This document shows positions 49,388 to 60,962 of a stretch of DNA of 64,000 nt, piece after piece. Source of the stretch: Chlamydoabsidia padenii (taxonomy: Eukaryota; Mucoromycota; Mucoromycetes; Mucorales; Cunninghamellaceae). The stretch is from contig JAIWND010000009.1 in the NCBI GenBank assembly GCA_025330725.1, forward strand, positions 930,001 to 994,000, written 5' to 3'. How positions within the stretch are numbered: position 1 is the first letter of the stretch; each line of letters begins with the position of its first letter. Under the pieces are notes generated by a model. The model ran no database searches. It was not told the origin of the DNA and worked only from the letters and a program-made list of their open reading frames with translations. Made by a program: the position numbers and the translations under genes.

Positions 49388-51624
49388 TTATTGATCATCA
49401 GCATCTACAAAGATATCCTCTTTTTTGTCGTCATTATCATCGGGTGTTTCCTCCGCCAACTTCTTGTCGTCATCATGTTTGTCTTTATTGTCATTTGAGG
49501 TGTCCATTGTTGTTGTAGCTTCGTTGGTTTCCGTCATGATCTTTTCGTCCATACTGCCGCTACGTTTGTTGCTGTCATGTGCCGAAGAGTTTCGTCGAGG
49601 TAAAGGTGATGATTCACTAACAGGTGGTTCAGGGATTTCTAGTTGTGGTGAAGTGGCTGATCCAATCTTGTCGCCTTTAACCCCCAAACTACGGATTGTC
49701 CAAGGTAATGCCCCCATTCTATAGTAAAAAAAGAAAGAATCCAATAATGAGTAAATGGTACGAACTAATTCGTTTGTTTTCCTTGTACTATTTTTTTTTT
49801 TTACCTAGCATAAAACATCTGTAACCGTAAACGCATGGCTTCTTGATATAAATCTGTCGTAGTGCGAGAGTTGTAGTAGCCTTGACGCACATTTCGAATA
49901 AACACATAGAATTCACAGACAGCCACAAGACGATCCCGACAGTACCGATCAATACAAGCCCAATCATCAAAGTAAGAGATCCGGAATCGATAAGGAAGCG
50001 CATCATTGTTTCGACCACACGCCTGGCATCCCGCAAACACCCCTGATTGATGACCGCTACCACTCGAGCTGAAGCGTTCCCAGATCATAGATTTCCCAGC
50101 CGAAATCTTGAGAGGCACATCCACCGGTCGTTTCGATTGCTCATCGGCAAATCCCACAGGTGCTTCTTCGATAAAACACGTATTCATAACAATCGCATCG
50201 TTCACCTTGCGTGCCGACAGGCGAGAATGAGCACCAAACCGGAGGCAAGGATCGACATCTTCGAGTTGACAATGCTTCATAAAAGGAATGTTGTGAAGTT
50301 TTTTGAGTGGGACCGAGGTTCGTAGTTTGACAAAGTCGGCGAATTCGTCCAAGAGCATCGAGTCCAGTCCAGGCCAAGGATCCATATCTTGATGTTGATC
50401 GTTGTTGTTGTTCAGGTGATCAGGAAACAAGCCGGCCAAATCCTTGATACCACGAGCATCCGTACTGTCCACACCATTGATACTACCATTCACGCTGAGA
50501 GAGACATCCGAGTTTCGATTGCTGTTGCCATTTATATTATCATTGCCATTACCGTTGATATAGTTGTAGTTATTGTTGGTATAGTTGTTGTTGTTATTAC
50601 TGTTGTTATTCCCATAATGTTCGTTTTCAAAATCCTGCATTGCTTCCATCTTGAGTCGTAGTTCCTGTAATTGCATCTGTTCTGCCGCCAGTCGATCCCT
50701 GGTTTCCTTGAGTTGATTTTCCAAATGTTTCTGAGCCACCTCCAAGTTATGTTTTTCCCGTTTTTCATTAGCAACCATCCCATTGGCTTCTTCAAACAGA
50801 CGTCTTGACAGATCCTCCAGTTCGTTTTCCACCATATCCTTCGAATGTTGAATTTCCGCTACCCGTTCGATTTCATCCACATACTTGTCATTGAGCATTT
50901 CCATGTCACTTTGTAAGGCGAGAAAAGCTTCGGTCTTGACATTCAATTGTTTTTCCACCTGACGGACAGACATTTGTAGTTGAGAGATATCATTTGTTTG
51001 TTCTTGAATTCGGATTTGTTCTTCAGCCAGGCGTTGTTGTAGTAGCTTGATTTCATGTTCATGGGTATCACGTTCCTTCAAGAGAGCTTCCATCACAGGT
51101 ATCACACGATCGCAAAGTCCACAATGTCGAGAATCTTTAGAGATTAAAATGTGATGACAAGGACAATCGCTTACTGCTTCATTAGACAGAGACGAAGAAT
51201 CAGAGGATGGTAAAGGTACTTGTGCTGGAGAAGAAGATATAGGAGACCCAGTCAATGTGCCATCGGAAGCCCCAAGAGAAGTCGCCTTGTATTTGGTAGG
51301 TGAATTCTGGTTGCTGCTGATGGCGGGTGGAGTGGTCGAGGTATTGTTGTTGTTATTGTTATAAGTATAAGGAAAATAAGTACTGTTAGGGCTGCTTTTT
51401 CCTGGTGAAGATACACTTGGTGATAAGGGTAGAGATGCTGGTAGCGGAATAAACTTTGCATCGTTGTTGGGTTCATGATTGGTTCTGTTCATAACTGATT
51501 GGAGTCGAGAGTATAACTTGGCAATATCTTTGGCTGTAACATCTACGTCATTTGCTGCTGGTACTGATGTGTCGCTGTTGGTAGATATAGACGAAGGTAT
51601 AATAGTATCTTCTTGAGATTCCAT
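49388..51624 (-). CDS. SEC2: Sec2/Rabin8-like Rab guanine-nucleotide exchange factor
   Basis: Two exons (one intron at about 49732-49805), roughly 710 residues. Sec2 activates the exocytic Rab Sec4/Rab8. The N-terminal third is Ser/Pro/Asn-rich with a CPCHH...HCGLC cysteine cluster (about residues 152-170). The central coiled coil contains the Sec2 signature ELEDLSRRLFEEANGMVA, followed by KREKHNLEVAQKHLENQL (about 255-320). An Asn-rich linker (GNNNSNNNNN) follows. A conserved C-terminal region (about 420-607) reads VPLKKLHNIPFMKHCQLEDV and ends in YRFRISYFDDWACIDRYCRDRLVAVCEFYVFIRNVRQG, as in fungal Sec2-domain proteins. The tail is acidic. The motif CAAATCCCG lies about 130 bp upstream. Confidence 0.9.
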
Positions 51625-52191
51625 TAGAATTGAAGAGAGAGAGAGAGAGAGGGAGAGAGTGTGTGTGTCTGTGTGTGTGTAAAGAGGGAAGGGAGAGGAA
51701 GAAGTGGAAGGAAGGAAAAAAAAAAAAGATAGAGGTTAAAAGAGACAAATATTCAAATCCCGACTCAAAAATGGTAACCAATCATCCATGAGCACACAGT
51801 TCAACTCAATTAAGCTTGAACAAGATTTTTTTTTCCCTGTTCAGTCTCTTGACCCTTACACCACCCCACTTGCATACATATATGATTCATTATTTATAAT
51901 CATGTAGAGTATCTTTTTTCTGTCTTGATGACAGGATACCTTTTTTTTTTTCTTGTCTTTTCGTCTTCTTCCCCATTCAATGAACCTCTTTTTGTGTTAC
52001 TGATTCAGTAGGTCGCACACGAGTGAGAATCGGCGTTTTAAATTTTCAAGGCGCTCTCATATCTTTCCCTCCTTTCTTTTTTCCCTTTTCTTCCCCTTTC
52101 TTTTACTTCTTCTTCACTTTCTTTATTAGCCTTTTCTTTATCACCAAATCAATACCATTTTTATTTACAAATAACCTTTTGGGATAGTTTG
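51625..52191. promoter_or_regulatory. Divergent promoter, Sec2/PI4P 5-kinase
   Basis: No gene. GA/GT repeats in the Sec2 leader (about 51630-51680). CAAATCCCG at 51754-51762. GGCGTTTTAAATTTTCAAGGCGC around 52032-52054 is a GC-flanked AT block. The leader of the kinase gene is T/C-rich. Confidence 0.4.
51751..51763. promoter_or_regulatory. CAAATCCCG motif upstream of SEC2
   Basis: ATTCAAATCCCGA, about 130 bp upstream of the Sec2 start. Confidence 0.45.
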
Positions 52192-54801
52192 ATGTCTTTG
52201 GCTTCATTATCTCATCAATCACTTCAAGAACATGCGCCTAAAGCATCTCCTTATGTCTCAAGTCACGACCAACAATATACAGTCGCACCTACTGCTGTGA
52301 CCAATCTCTTTACTCAGCAACAAGACGGTCAACCTAATCATCAGCGTAAATCATCAAAACAACAAGAAGAACTAGGACAACAACAATCACACCAACAAAG
52401 TTACCTTGTACAACTAGACGATGAACAACATCAGGAACAACAACAGGTTACCTCTCAAGACGACACTGTGGTCGAACCCTCGAAACTATCACCACCCAGT
52501 ACACCTACACCAATAGCAAAGACATCTAACAGCAATTCTTTGCGTGATCCGCTCTTAAAGCAAACAGCCACCAGCAGCAGCAATGACTACCCATCGACAA
52601 AAGCATATCCTTCCTTTGACGTCCAAACACTCCACGAGCGTACGTTACAACAATTCCAAATAGACGACCATGACGACATCAAATTCAAACGACACTCTAC
52701 TCATGGTGCGATGTATGCCAAACGACGTGATACGACCATGGGTATCTTACCCCTGCATCCAACCGAATATGATCCATCCTCCTCCTTTACTGCTTCTGGC
52801 GCCACCACATCATCCATCCTTGCCCAAAGCACCAAGACTACCACCAATGCCACCACCGCCATCACTCGCCATGGTTCCACTTCCACCTTGACCCGTCACA
52901 ATACCACTGGACATACTTTACAACAAAGACTCAACAAACACAAGAAACCCGTCACTGAACTATCCGAAGAATTCCAAAAAGAACTGACTGCTCGACGAAA
53001 GGCTTTCCGAAGACTATCTCGCCGAAAGAAGGACAACATGGATTGTTTGGATGACGACCGGGTGATGATAGGGACTCGTATTGGTGAAGGTCATCAGAAT
53101 TACGTTTTGATGTATAACATGTTGACAGGGATCCGTATTGCTGTGGGTCGGGTGTCTGCTAAAATCGATCGAAGTCTTACCATTGAAGATTTCTCGGCTG
53201 CTCATAAACTGGCGTTTGATGTGTAAGTGGATCAATGATGGTATACTCAAACTTGACTAAATAACCTTCTTCATATATATATATATAGGACTGGTGATGA
53301 ATTGACGCCTGGTGCAAAATACGACTTTAAATTCAAGGATTATGCTCCATGGGTATTCCGTCATTTGCGTGAGCAATTCGGTATTGATCCCGCTGACTAT
53401 TTGGTAAGATCATCATCATCATCATCATCATCATCATGACCTAATCATTTTTTATGTTATGTATAGATCTCTTTGACAAGCAAGTACATTCTATCGGAAT
53501 TGGGCTCACCTGGGAAAAGTGGTAGTTTCTTTTATTACTCTAGGGATTATCGATTCATTATCAAGACCATTCACCATACGGAACACAAGTTTATGCGCAA
53601 AATCCTCAAACAATACCACGACGTAAGACAAGACAAAAAAAAAAAAAAAAAAAAAGATAAACTTGGTGCTGATCCCTCTATTTATTATCTTATAATAGCA
53701 CGTTATCAACAACCCAAATACGCTTCTTTGTCGTTACTATGGTCTCCATCGTGTCAAATTACCTCGTGGTCGGAAAATCCATTTTGTAGTGATGGGGAAT
53801 GTCTTCCCACCAAACAAAGATGTCCATGAAACTTATGATCTAAAGGTAATCAAAGATTAAACTACAATTTTAACCTCCCTCCACTCATCTCTCTCTCTCT
53901 TTTAGGGTTCCACCATTGGTCGACTATTACCAGAGGAAGAAATCAAGCGGAATCCAAGTGCCGTGATGAAGGATCTTAATTGGGAAGCTCGAAAACGGAA
54001 ATTGAAGTTGGGACCACAAAAAAGGGGAATGTTTATCAAACAACTTGTCCGAGATGTACGAGTAAGTAATCACCCATCAATCATCATCATCATCATGCAG
54101 CTAATCTTTTTTTATATATGCATAGCTACTGGTACATTTAAACATTATGGATTACAGTCTACTTATTGGTGTCCATGATATGCTACGCGGTAACAAGGAT
54201 AATGTGCGGGATTCTACACTACATGCCTTCCAGGTAAGTGGGGAATATAATAGGATTACTTTATATTCTATCTTTTATTCATCTTTTCTTCTTTAGCCTG
54301 ATACAAAAGGTGTGGAACGTCGGGATACTTTAATGAAACGACGTCAAAGCAAAGCACAAGTTGTCCGTAAAGCCATTGCTCAAGCTAACCCTGATCGATT
54401 GGATTTATCCGAACTTCCTGATGATCCTGAAGAGTAAGTCCCCCCCCCACCAAAAAAAAAAAGGATATATATACATAGGCTAGACACTAAATGGTTACTT
54501 TTATTCACTTTGCCCAAATAGACGACGGAATTGCGTGTTTTATTCTGATGAAGGTGGGTTTCAAGCGACTGACGAAATGGATCAACCTACTGGAATACTT
54601 TACTTTATGGGGGTAATCGATATACTGACTCCTTATGACACCAAAAAGAAGACGGAACATCTGTTTAAATCACTTACTCAAGACAAGACTGCGATCTCAT
54701 CTGTCAAGCCTTCATTCTATGGTGATCGATTCATGGGATTCATGGCCAAGACTTTGGAACATAATCAAGACATACCCCAAGAATACCATATGAGCGTTTA
54801 A
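52192..54801 (+). CDS. MSS4: Phosphatidylinositol-4-phosphate 5-kinase
   Basis: Eight exons, about 710 residues. It makes PI(4,5)P2 at the plasma membrane, controlling actin and exocytosis. The first ~270 residues are Gln/Ser/Thr-rich and disordered. The kinase domain follows, with [37 protein letters not shown] (nucleotide loop), [33 protein letters not shown] and, near the end, [15 protein letters not shown] (a DVL/ID-type metal site) and an activation-loop-like [14 protein letters not shown]. All hallmark motifs of type I PIPKs are present. The start at 52192 is the first ATG after a pyrimidine-rich leader. Confidence 0.95.
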
Positions 54802-55164
54802 TAATGATCCACATTCCAATATACACTTTATTTATTACTATTATTACTATTACTACTACTACTACTACCACTAGTTTATTACCCCATTATACTTTTACTA
54901 CTACCCCCCCTTTTTTTTTTATTAACATTCTGTTGTATAAGAATCACATAATAAAATAATCAGCATCCCATGTGTGATACTATATGATATAATTTGGACT
55001 TTATTTGATAATGTATGTATTTACGTTAGAATACTAGAGGGATGAGGTGGAGAAGGGGATAGACTATATATAAAAGTACATGATAACAAGAAGGGGTAGA
55101 GGGAAGTGTATGATACATATATACTAAATGGTAAAAAAAAAAAGGGGGGGGGGAAGGGTGATAG
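54802..55164. other. Convergent intergenic region
   Basis: No gene. ATT/ACT trinucleotide repeats (about 54834-54872), a C run followed by a T run (54905-54920) and an A run followed by a G run (55133-55152). Confidence 0.5.
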
Positions 55165-55820
55165 TTATTGGTGTTGGGCTTCAAATTTCTGTCTGGATTG
55201 TGCAAACAATAGTTCTTGTTGTCGTAAGAGTTCTTCTTCAGAGATACCAGTATGCTCCAATCGTGCGCTTTTCTTTTCACGATCCTATGTTATGATATCA
55301 AAAAAAAAGGAATGTCAGTATGATTGTTGAGTAAGTGCCCATTCTTCTATACCTTTTGTTGTTTCTTATGTTCCTTGTAGACTTCATCCACTTCTTCTAC
55401 ATAGTCTTCAAATCCAAGCGCCTGTAGAGAAGACAATACGTGTTCGCCAGCAATAGTCTTCTTTGTTTCCTTTTCACATATTTCGTTCGATTCAGACGCT
55501 ATCAAGTGGATGAATTCTATTTGATAAAGAAGAGAGAGAGAGAGAAGGTTAGTATAGGATAAAGTAATAACCAAGTTTTAAACATCAAGTCTTACCGACA
55601 CAACATTCGATCAGTAAGTCTCGTGTGTCCTTGGCGCATACCACATCGTCAGGCATCATTTCGTTGATGAGTTTTTGTACAGTAGCTAGTTACAAATAAA
55701 CCCCCCCGTTAGTTAGTATCCGTATCTTTTTTTTTATATTGGTTTTGTTTCCTTCTTATTACCTTTAGGAAGAGACAGATCATCATCACCAGTTGATCCC
55801 GATCGTTCGTTATCACTCAT
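55165..55820 (-). CDS. NCB2: NC2-beta/Dr1, TBP-binding negative cofactor subunit
   Basis: Four exons, about 143 residues. The histone-fold subunit of NC2 pairs with NC2-alpha (Bur6/DRAP1), binds TBP on DNA and represses or tunes RNA polymerase II initiation. It starts MSDNERSGSTGDDD, then LSLPKATVQKLINEMMPDDV (helix 1), CAKDTRDLLIECCVEFIHLIASESNEIC (helix 2), KKTIAGEHVLSSLQALGF (helix 3) and DYVEEVDEVYKEHKKQQK. It ends in a GISEEELLRQQELLFAQSR-like helix typical of Dr1. The order and length match the family closely. CGGGATTTG is about 90 bp upstream. Confidence 0.96.
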
Positions 55821-56223
55821 GGTGCTTGTATTGTTTGATGAATGAGAGGGAAAGAAAGAGGGAAAAAAACAAAAATCGTATCGTCAGGACCCATTTATTT
55901 TCATTGGAGCGGGATTTGAACATCCCAATTTGTGCTTCGCTTGAATTATTCTCAAAGTAAGTATAGATGAAAAGAGTAGTTAAAAACTAGTTCAAGGAAG
56001 GAGATGGGCCGGGGAGAAGGTGCTAAATAGAGGGGGATTAAGTCTCAACATGGTACTTGCCATGACCGAAGGACCGCGACAGTAGGGTAGGGGATTATCG
56101 GCTTACAATTTTAATTGGCGCAAGGTCAAGTCCGCCCTGGTTTGATATATATAAAAAAAAAAAGTCGCTTTCATTTTTTTTTTCCTTTCTTCCCTTCTCT
56201 TTCCACTAACTTTTTTCTTCACC
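55821..56223. promoter_or_regulatory. Divergent promoter, NCB2/Aim32-like
   Basis: No gene. Carries GCGGGATTTGAA at 55909-55920 near NCB2. A TATATATA stretch at about 56143-56152 precedes a T/C-rich leader of the Aim32-like gene. Confidence 0.4.
55909..55920. promoter_or_regulatory. CGGGATTTG motif upstream of NCB2
   Basis: GCGGGATTTGAA, about 90 bp upstream of the NCB2 start. Confidence 0.45.
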
Positions 56224-57192
56224 ATGCTTACACGATTCAGCACTCGACTTCAATCTTCTCTTGTACCAGCACTCACTCGTCTTCATATCTTCAACAGTCA
56301 TTACTCCACCTCAGCATCTGCCAACATTCCCTTTGATACCCAACCTTTCCCATTTAAACGATTCGAACCTTGCTGTCCAGCCACGGATGTTGATCCTTCC
56401 AACAATGGCTATATACCATGCTTGAAACATCCCATGCCTAATGTACTCGGGCGTAAAATCGACATGACCGACAACATGATAGGTCGAGCGGATAGTGAAC
56501 GACATGTTGTAATGTGTGTAGGACAATACGGACGAGAATGGGAACGTGCCAAGGTAGAAACAGTGGTGGATGGCTCTGTCTATGCAACTCAACAACTTCA
56601 CAAGCAGTACTTGCGTAATAATCGACATGTAGACACACCTCCGACCGACAAGGACTTTTTACTGACTGTGTGTGACCGATCGCCCTCTTCCCAATGTGAT
56701 ATGATGGTATTCCCTGAATTTGTGCTTTACCCTAATGTGGATCCTACTCGACTAGCAGATTCCCCGGTGGCGCATGTATTGGAAACCTTGTGGAACAATC
56801 CGGCTAGTCCTACTCTTCCTACGGTGGCGGATGCGACAGCGATCAAGAATGATCAAGGACAAGATGTTGATGCTGTGGTTTTGGTATGTACTCATGAACG
56901 GAGGGATATGCGATGTGGTAAGATTGGACCTCTGATTGTGGATGCCTTTAAAAAGTCATTACAAGAACGATTGGGTGATAATAACAAGGTGTTGGTCTAT
57001 GGAACAAGTCATTTTGGTGGTCATAAATTTGCTGGCAATGTGATCATTCATCAAAAAGGTTTAGGTGGGCATATGTATGGTAACGTCCGGGATTGTATGG
57101 TGGATCAAATTGTGGAACGGCATTTGGTGAATGGCAAGATCATCAAGGAACTATGGCGTGGTCTCGTCACTCCTCCCACTTTGGATTCTTAA
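56224..57192 (+). CDS. AIM32: Aim32-like mitochondrial thioredoxin-like [2Fe-2S] protein
   Basis: Single exon, 322 residues. The N terminus (MLTRFSTRLQSSLVPALTRL) is a good mitochondrial presequence. The C-terminal thioredoxin-like ferredoxin (sucrase/ferredoxin-like) domain has C222 and C231 in CTHERRDMRC (C-x8-C), with H263 and H267 in HFGGH (H-x3-H). This is the Cys2His2-type cluster-binding pattern described for yeast Apd1/Aim32. An upstream Cys pair is in EPCCPATD. Aim32 is linked to redox quality control of mitochondrial proteins. Start in CACCATGC context. Intronless, unlike most neighbours. Confidence 0.9.
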   Translation: MLTRFSTRLQSSLVPALTRLHIFNSHYSTSASANIPFDTQPFPFKRFEPCCPATDVDPSNNGYIPCLKHPMPNVLGRKIDMTDNMIGRADSERHVVMCVGQYGREWERAKVETVVDGSVYATQQLHKQYLRNNRHVDTPPTDKDFLLTVCDRSPSSQCDMMVFPEFVLYPNVDPTRLADSPVAHVLETLWNNPASPTLPTVADATAIKNDQGQDVDAVVLVCTHERRDMRCGKIGPLIVDAFKKSLQERLGDNNKVLVYGTSHFGGHKFAGNVIIHQKGLGGHMYGNVRDCMVDQIVERHLVNGKIIKELWRGLVTPPTLDS

Positions 57193-57697
57193 CTCTTTTA
57201 TATATAGAACTAGTTTGATAGATTTAATAAATAAATGAACATAAAGTATTATATTATATATAAACATGGATTGGGGTGATAGTGGCATTTGAATGATGGT
57301 ATCATATCTTGATTTGGATGAGGCAATGTGTGGGGACTTTTACTCGACTCAATACACTCTGATTCAGATGAAACCATGATATTACTGAAACACTTGTTAT
57401 GATCATGATCGAGGGATGGGGAGGGTGGTTCAGTGATGATCGATACTAGAATGGTGGGTGACAGAGATCAGTGTCGGCATTCGAATTTATGAACCATACT
57501 ATGCTTTACGATTTACCATCGAATCAACTCACCAGCATGCTTTCAATACATTTCTTATGTATAAAACTTGTATGGAATAATTTTGTCTGTTTTATCCGCG
57601 TAAATTGAATTTGTCATTCTGTCCTTTGATCCTTTTTCAGTTTCCCTGTAGCTCACAGCGGGATGGCGGCGTTTGAACATTTGTATTTCTTTCTTCT

Positions 57698-57757
<60 letters not shown>

Positions 57758-57793
57758 TTCCCTCCTTCTTCTTCTTGTCATCAACATTAGTCA
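57193..57793. other. Intergenic region with very long poly(T)
   Basis: No gene. Poly(T) at 57702-57756. A GGGATGGCGGCGTTTGAAC element (about 57660-57678) lies about 120 bp upstream of NDUFAF7 and contains a GGCGnnTTTGAA version of the recurrent motif. Confidence 0.5.
57702..57756. repeat. Poly(T) tract, 55 nt
   Basis: The longest homopolymer in the window, ending 37 bp upstream of the NDUFAF7 start codon. Confidence 0.9.
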
Positions 57794-59790
57794 ATGATTA
57801 TCTCACTTGCGAAACTTTCACAGTCTGTTCTTCTCCCTACTAGGAGGAGGATACCGATACTGGTTACAAACCTGCGACAATACCAACGAACTTACACCTC
57901 AACTACCCAAAATACAGACCAATCTGCGACAATCCACAAAGAACCTATGACACCTCTCGGTCGACATTTACGTGACTCTATCAAGGTAAATTAGGAAAGC
58001 AATAATAACTGGGGCCTTATTGATCTTATATTTATGAACTAACCTTCCCTTTCTCCATTTTTATCCAACTTGAAGTTGACAGGTCCCATGACGGTGGCTC
58101 ACTATATGCGACAGGTCTTGGTGAATCCTCTCAGTGGCTACTATATGCATGGCGATGTGTTTGGTCAAGAAGGTGACTTTGTGACCTCACCTGAAATCAG
58201 TCAAATGTTTGGTGAAGTAAGTTAATATTGGATGCCGAAACTATCCTACGATAATCAGCATATGACTAATCTCCAACTTTTCTTCTTCTTCTTCTAGTTA
58301 TGTGGGATCTGGTACCTGACGGAATGGATGCGACTAGGGAAACCTGAACAAATACAAATTATTGAATTTGGACCTGGTAGGGGCACTTTGATGAGTGATA
58401 TGATCCGGGTAAGTTGATTGATCTCATAGGTATTATTACTCTCTTACTAACTTGACTCTTTATTTTATTTATGATCTAGACTTGGAAACAATTCCCCTAC
58501 TTTTACAAGACAATTAACGGGATTCATTTGGTGGAAGCTAGTCCAGGGTTACGTAAAATGCAACGGGCAGCTCTGGTTGAAGGGTCTTCTGATGCCGATG
58601 TATCTCGAATCGCCACTCGTGAAACGGCTGGTATGAATCCTATGGAAACAATCACTCGACAGGATGGGCTCAAGATTTGTTGGCATGATGGGATTGAACT
58701 GGTTCCAGGTAAGTAAAAGAAGATTGGGGGGGGGAGGAGTTGTATGCTAACCTACTTTTTTTGTTTTTTTATTTGTTTAAGAACAATGGTCTTTTATTAT
58801 GGCGCATGAATTCTTTGATGCATTACCGGTACACAGCTTTGAAGTAAGACAAAAATAATATACTTGCAACTAAAGAAATATAATCTAACTCTTTTATTCT
58901 CTTATAACCCAATGTAGAAAACCTCCGATGGTTGGCGTGAAATGCTTGTGGATATGGATGATACAGACGAAAAGTAAGATTGATAGAAAAGAGGATGGGT
59001 TTACATATGCAAAATGTTGGATTGTGATGAAAACTAATCTCTCCCCCTTTTTTTTAATGCTAATTACAGTGAATATAACTTCCGTTTGGTCAGATCACCT
59101 GTGGACACCATAGCCGGTAAGTTTTACATGAAGGATGACAAGTATCCTGCCAACAAAGAAGGTGATCGCATTGAAATCTCTCCTGACAGCTGGAGTATAG
59201 CTGATGAAATGGCGAAACTAGTGGCTCGACACGGTGGTGCTGGATTAATAATTGATTATGGTCAGGATCATGTGCAAGGTGACACACTCAGGGTAAGTAT
59301 TGATGATTTGAAATAATCAGATTAACCTTTCCCCCCCACTAAACCATTGTATAATTACTTAGGCCATCAAAAAACATAAATTTGTCCATCCTATGACTGA
59401 ACCTGGTAGTGCTGATCTCAGTGTGGATGTTGATTTTGCTGCTTTGAAAGAAAACATGATCAAGGAATCAGGTAAAGAAGAAGAAGAAGAAAAAGGTATG
59501 GATGGTATGACCAACACGATTAGCGGAATTTAGAAATCACTGCCAATGGACCTATTACACAATCTGAATTCCTTCAAAGCCTCGGAATTCAGGTACGAAT
59601 GGAAATGCTACTGAAGAATGCGACATCAAGACCTGCTAGGAACAATATTATTGAAGGATTTAAAAGATTACTGGATCCGAAGGCTATGGGTCGAATCTAC
59701 AAGGTGCTGGCATTCTCTAAGGAACAAAATCAAGCAACCGGAAAATCCAAAGAAGACGCAAAACCTGTTGGCTTCCATCATCTAGATTAG
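57794..59790 (+). CDS. NDUFAF7: NDUFAF7/MidA-like mitochondrial arginine methyltransferase
   Basis: Nine exons, about 460 residues. In animals NDUFAF7 dimethylates an arginine of the complex I subunit NDUFS2 during assembly, in the matrix. The N terminus (MIISLAKLSQSVLLPTRRRIPIL) fits a presequence. Conserved segments are TVAHYMRQVLVNPLSGYYM, GDFVTSPEISQMFGE, IIEFGPGRGTLMSDM (SAM-binding loop), HLVEASPGLRKMQ, FIMAHEFFDALPVH and GGAGLIIDYGQDH. The C-terminal part has FLQSLGIQVRMEMLL. All exons keep frame with standard splice sites. Its presence suggests the organism has respiratory complex I (inference). Confidence 0.94.
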
Positions 59791-60540
59791 ACTTTTTTTT
59801 TTTAGTTTATAAATAGAATCACATAGATACATAGATACATATATACATGCTTTAATAAAGATAAATCTATTTACTCATTCATGCCATATACTAATTTTGG
59901 TTGAATTCACTCCAATTAGCTTAATTCTCACACATGTTAGTAATGTATTCTTCCAATTCTAAAAGGGTTAAAATAATCACCTGTTCATTGTAGTACCATT
60001 AAAAGCCTATCAGGACACTCCTTTGATAGGAAGTTGGTTCCAATCAGGTCGTTTATGCGGGAAAAAAGGTCTCAGGATCAGTCGGTTTGGCGGGGTATGA
60101 ATATATGATAAGTACTTACTACTTTCATGTCATTCTTAGATAAATGGTGTGATCCCAATCTTCACCAGTGAAACCACAACATACCTTCGGATTTGTTATC
60201 TTGTTTTTTATTTTATTTTAATTATGGGTTTAGATTAGATAGCCCAAAATATAGGGTGTGAACTATACAGGGTTTCCGGATTTGCTTGTCGCACATTTTG
60301 AAATCCATGTCGTACCTGAAAGAAACAGATGTCGGATTTTCAAAAACACCAATGTCGGGAATCTTTTGATCAACCTGTCTCCAAATCAGTTGTCATGGTA
60401 TCCTAATGAAAAAAAGTCAATGTAGAAGCGAAGATCAAAAAAAAAAAAAAGACACATAGTAATTAACAACAGACAACTTTATTTTTTCATCAGAATAAAA
60501 AATCATATCATCATATATACAAACTAAAAGGGAGCAGGGT
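59791..60540. other. Intergenic region
   Basis: No gene I can support. GATACATA repeats just after the NDUFAF7 stop (about 59822-59845). A GATTTG/ATGTCG-rich stretch at 60270-60360 has no clear structure. Confidence 0.45.
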
Positions 60541-60962
60541 AAAAGGGATAGGATATAAGCTAATTGTAATAAGACTTCACAACAGATTGGCGGTTACGGC
60601 AGGTGGTAGAGGACACGATTCGACAAAAAGAGGGAGTTGATAGGGTGGGACGAAAGCGTAGGCTTTGCAGCCTTGCAATCAAGAAACACAGTATCCCCTA
60701 TTCAAGCATGTTAGTTCTTCTTTTTATTTTCTACAACTCTTTTTTTTTTTTTTTTTTTTTCAAAACTTACCATTGTAAAAAGAGATAACCGTGGTAGCAA
60801 ACATTTGATTCAAATAAAGTGGCCCAAACCTTCACCAATATTGACATTTCGGAGTACTGACCAACTAGAGAGTAAAGAAGTTCAAGTAGATAAAAAGCCA
60901 ATCAATATCATTAATACATGATCCTGATTCCATTTGCGTAATAATATATATATTCTGCTTCT
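60541..60962 (-). pseudogene. Inverted, decayed fragment related to the gene at the right edge
   Basis: On the minus strand an exon-like piece (about 60778-60866) flanked by TCTCTAG and GTAAG reads QYSEMSILVKVWATLFESN. The last visible exon of the + strand gene at the window end reads KCSEMSILVKFWAPL. Over about 44 aligned bases I count 7 differences. The next downstream minus-strand piece (around 60550-60710) stays open in more than one frame with no clear product. It looks like a diverged, probably non-functional inverted copy. Confidence 0.5.
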